Assembly: GCF_018531145.1 (NCBI RefSeq)
Contig: NZ_JAHDSZ010000005.1
Coordinates: 53,351-117,350 of the forward strand
Source: Canibacter zhuwentaonis
GTDB lineage: Bacteria; Actinomycetota; Actinomycetes; Actinomycetales; Microbacteriaceae
Direction: 5' to 3'
Length of the DNA stretch: 64,000 nt
Shown: one piece after another, positions 62,361 to 64,000 of the stretch
Position numbering within the stretch: position 1 is the first letter of the stretch
Layout: each line of letters opens with the position of its first letter
The notes under the pieces: model-generated
What the model was told of the DNA's origin: nothing
The model's input: the letters and a program-made list of their open reading frames with translations, nothing else
The model's database searches: none
Made by a program: the position numbers and the translations under genes

Positions 62361-64000
62361 TTGACTGGTGTGGTTTCTTTGCTGTTGCAGGCACGGGGTG
62401 TTGTTTCAAACATTCTCACACTGGTGCTGGTGTTCAGCACACTAGTTAGTGCGCAAACAGGGCAAACCGTTGCTGGGGTGGGTGTTGCAGCCGGGCAAAA
62501 CACCATGCTGCAAGCTGGTGGTGAACCTGTTAAACCCACCACAACTACCGGCAGCCTGCCAGGCAACACTGGTGCAAACAACACAAGCAAAACCAAACCA
62601 GCAGCAAACCCCCCGCACACTACACAACTGCCGGCCGGAATAAACCGCACCACAGTTTTGGAGCAAATAGTTAAAAGTGTAACAACAACTGATAAACGAT
62701 CATATTTTCCCGGTGAAGCGGTTAATATAAAGGTAACAACAGACTATAACCAAGCAAAAACCTATCTGATAGACCAGCTGAAGCAGATGTATGGGGAAAA
62801 TTATGATCTTACAGTTAGGGTGAATATTCAACTACCCGCCGGGTTTGCAATATCACAGGAAACACTAACTAGAGGTCCTTTCTTGAAGAATTGCACAGGG
62901 GGGTTTGATTTATCTTGCTCATTAAAGGATTATCAGTTTTCCTATAACAGGATGTCACACTCGGTTGCAGCTAGTTTTAAGGTGTATCCTGGTTTTGTTA
63001 ATGATGCGGGGTTTTTTGATTCTATTTCAATAAAGGGTACTGCCACGAATGTGGTTAATGTGGATCATCGGGTTGCTACTACTGTTTCTGGAGATATTCA
63101 GTTTCGTGCCGATAAAACTGGTGTTAGCCCTAATCCTTTCGGTCATTATGACACTTTCACTGGTATTCCTTCCGAAGCCACGTTTCGGGTTATTTCTCGT
63201 AAAACGGTGTTGAAGGCTTCGTTTCAGCCTGTGGGGCTTACTGAAGGACAGGTTGTTGTAAGAGGTGATGTTGTGTGTACTTTTCCTGGTGGCCAGCCAA
63301 GCAGGAAAACTTTGATGTTTACTCTGAAACACAACGAGCTAGCAAACGGCAGGTGGGATAGGGTGTTGCATGACATGGTTGATGTGGGTAGTAATTGTAC
63401 TGTGACTCTTAACAAGGGTATGGTTTCTGCTGGTTGGAGATGGAAAACGAATACACCTATTGTGGTAACAGAATCAAACATCACCAGCCAACGTACTGCT
63501 CAAATACGGTTGGAGGTTGAGCGGATTCCTGTTGATGTTGCGGTTACTGCTGCTGGTGGTGGTGTGAGTGTTAATGGTGGTGGGTCTGTGGCTGTGTCGT
63601 TTGTGGTAGCAGCTAGTGGGAACGAGGCAAGTAATGTGCCTGTTACTATTCAGCTACCAAAGGACGGGTTTGTGAAAACAAACGCCACAGACAACTCGAC
63701 GTGTACCACCACAGGGCGTGCTATGTGCCCTGCCAGGTGGGTGTACAACGCAAACAGTCACACGGTGACAGCAACTATACCGCGGATTCCTGCTGGGGGT
63801 AGTGTTACGGTGACTGTTACAGGTGAGGCTGGGTTGTTTGAGGCTAACAGCCGTGATTTTACAGCTTCTGCGATGTCTGCGTTTGCTGATGCTAACCAGG
63901 GTAATAATAGGGCTAGTCAGAAAGTTACTGTTAAGAATAAGCGGGTTGCTGTTTCGCTTGTGTTGCAGCCTGTGGGGGATTACCCCACCAGTGGTGTTGT
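62361..64000 (+). CDS. Large secreted DUF11-type surface protein (5' part)
   Basis: At least 546 codons without stop; the gene runs off the window. Start TTG 62361 has GGAGG five bases upstream and begins a signal peptide (residues about 1-33, core ILTLVLVFSTLVSA). A Thr/Pro/Asn-rich segment follows (about 45-95), then a domain with NINLQ-like beta strands and paired Cys (CTGGFDLSC), then from about residue 392 repeat modules of the DUF11 kind: VPVTIQLPKDGFVKTNA, CTTTGRAMCPARW and IPAGGSVTVTVTGEAG. A second module starts at the edge (RVAVSLVLQPVGD). Codons are A/T-richer than in the core genes. Likely a cell-wall adhesin. Confidence 0.8.
   Translation, partial: MTGVVSLLLQARGVVSNILTLVLVFSTLVSAQTGQTVAGVGVAAGQNTMLQAGGEPVKPTTTTGSLPGNTGANNTSKTKPAANPPHTTQLPAGINRTTVLEQIVKSVTTTDKRSYFPGEAVNIKVTTDYNQAKTYLIDQLKQMYGENYDLTVRVNIQLPAGFAISQETLTRGPFLKNCTGGFDLSCSLKDYQFSYNRMSHSVAASFKVYPGFVNDAGFFDSISIKGTATNVVNVDHRVATTVSGDIQFRADKTGVSPNPFGHYDTFTGIPSEATFRVISRKTVLKASFQPVGLTEGQVVVRGDVVCTFPGGQPSRKTLMFTLKHNELANGRWDRVLHDMVDVGSNCTVTLNKGMVSAGWRWKTNTPIVVTESNITSQRTAQIRLEVERIPVDVAVTAAGGGVSVNGGGSVAVSFVVAASGNEASNVPVTIQLPKDGFVKTNATDNSTCTTTGRAMCPARWVYNANSHTVTATIPRIPAGGSVTVTVTGEAGLFEANSRDFTASAMSAFADANQGNNRASQKVTVKNKRVAVSLVLQPVGDYPTSGV

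Overview
The window reads as a chromosome segment of an actinomycete, most likely a Microbacteriaceae-type member of the Micrococcales with a moderate-GC, somewhat reduced genome. The evidence is gene order: tilS-hpt-ftsH-folE-folP/folB-folK-DUF3180-two PH-domain genes-DUF2520-lysS-cls-clpC; HAD-tlyA-nadK-recN; pyrG-xerD-parA-rluB-tyrA-cmk-der; and 5-FTCL next to galU and a GlpR-like gene. Several genes normally found in these blocks are missing (secY after rplO, panC/panD/coaX, glp and rimJ, scpA/scpB). Together with LAxTG-like anchored subtilases and a large repeat-type surface protein, this suggests a host-associated, streamlined lineage. That is inference; no rRNA or other direct taxonomic marker lies in the window.

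Layout. 1-0.6 kb: end of the ribosomal operon (rpmD, rplO, strong terminator). 0.75-2.7 kb: minus-strand DMT permease, diamine acetyltransferase and a small membrane protein. 3.0-6.6 kb: a ZTP (pfl) riboswitch candidate ahead of glyA-folD, then an M23 cell-wall hydrolase. 6.8-24.1 kb: ppa, then a long plus-strand block of tRNA-lysidine, purine-salvage, proteolysis and folate genes, lysS, cls and clpC, the last preceded by a ClgR-type operator. 24.2-28.9 kb: two tandem secreted subtilases with duplicated promoters, terminators and sorting signals. 29.1-31.7 kb: glycosyltransferase, class II aldolase, 5-FTCL. 32.0-34.0 kb: a horizontally acquired-looking HaeIII-type restriction-modification pair. 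34.2-47.8 kb: galU, GlpR-like, an RG/RD-rich TPR protein, HAD, tlyA, nadK, recN, AI-2E-family exporter, pyrG, xerD. 47.8-51.2 kb (minus): permease/TIGR03943/Ig-like triad. 51.2-57.0 kb: parA, rluB, tyrA, cmk, der. 57.1-61.9 kb: Nudix-NYN fusion, tRNA-Pro, uppS, an SDR and an amidohydrolase. 62.3 kb to the end: the 5' part of a large secreted DUF11-type surface protein.

Themes. One-carbon and folate metabolism recurs: glyA, folD, 5-FTCL, folE, a folP-folB fusion and folK, with a riboswitch that would sense ZTP. A small protein with three CxC motifs sits inside the folate operon. Several housekeeping proteins carry lineage-specific low-complexity or tandem-repeat insertions at their ends or in loops.

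The most striking signal is a run of nine G lying exactly between a TTGACT (-35) and a TTTAAT (-10) upstream of the surface-protein gene at 62.3 kb. This is the architecture of a phase-variable promoter. The surrounding plus strand is extremely G/T-rich. A second G9 tract forms the Shine-Dalgarno region of folD.
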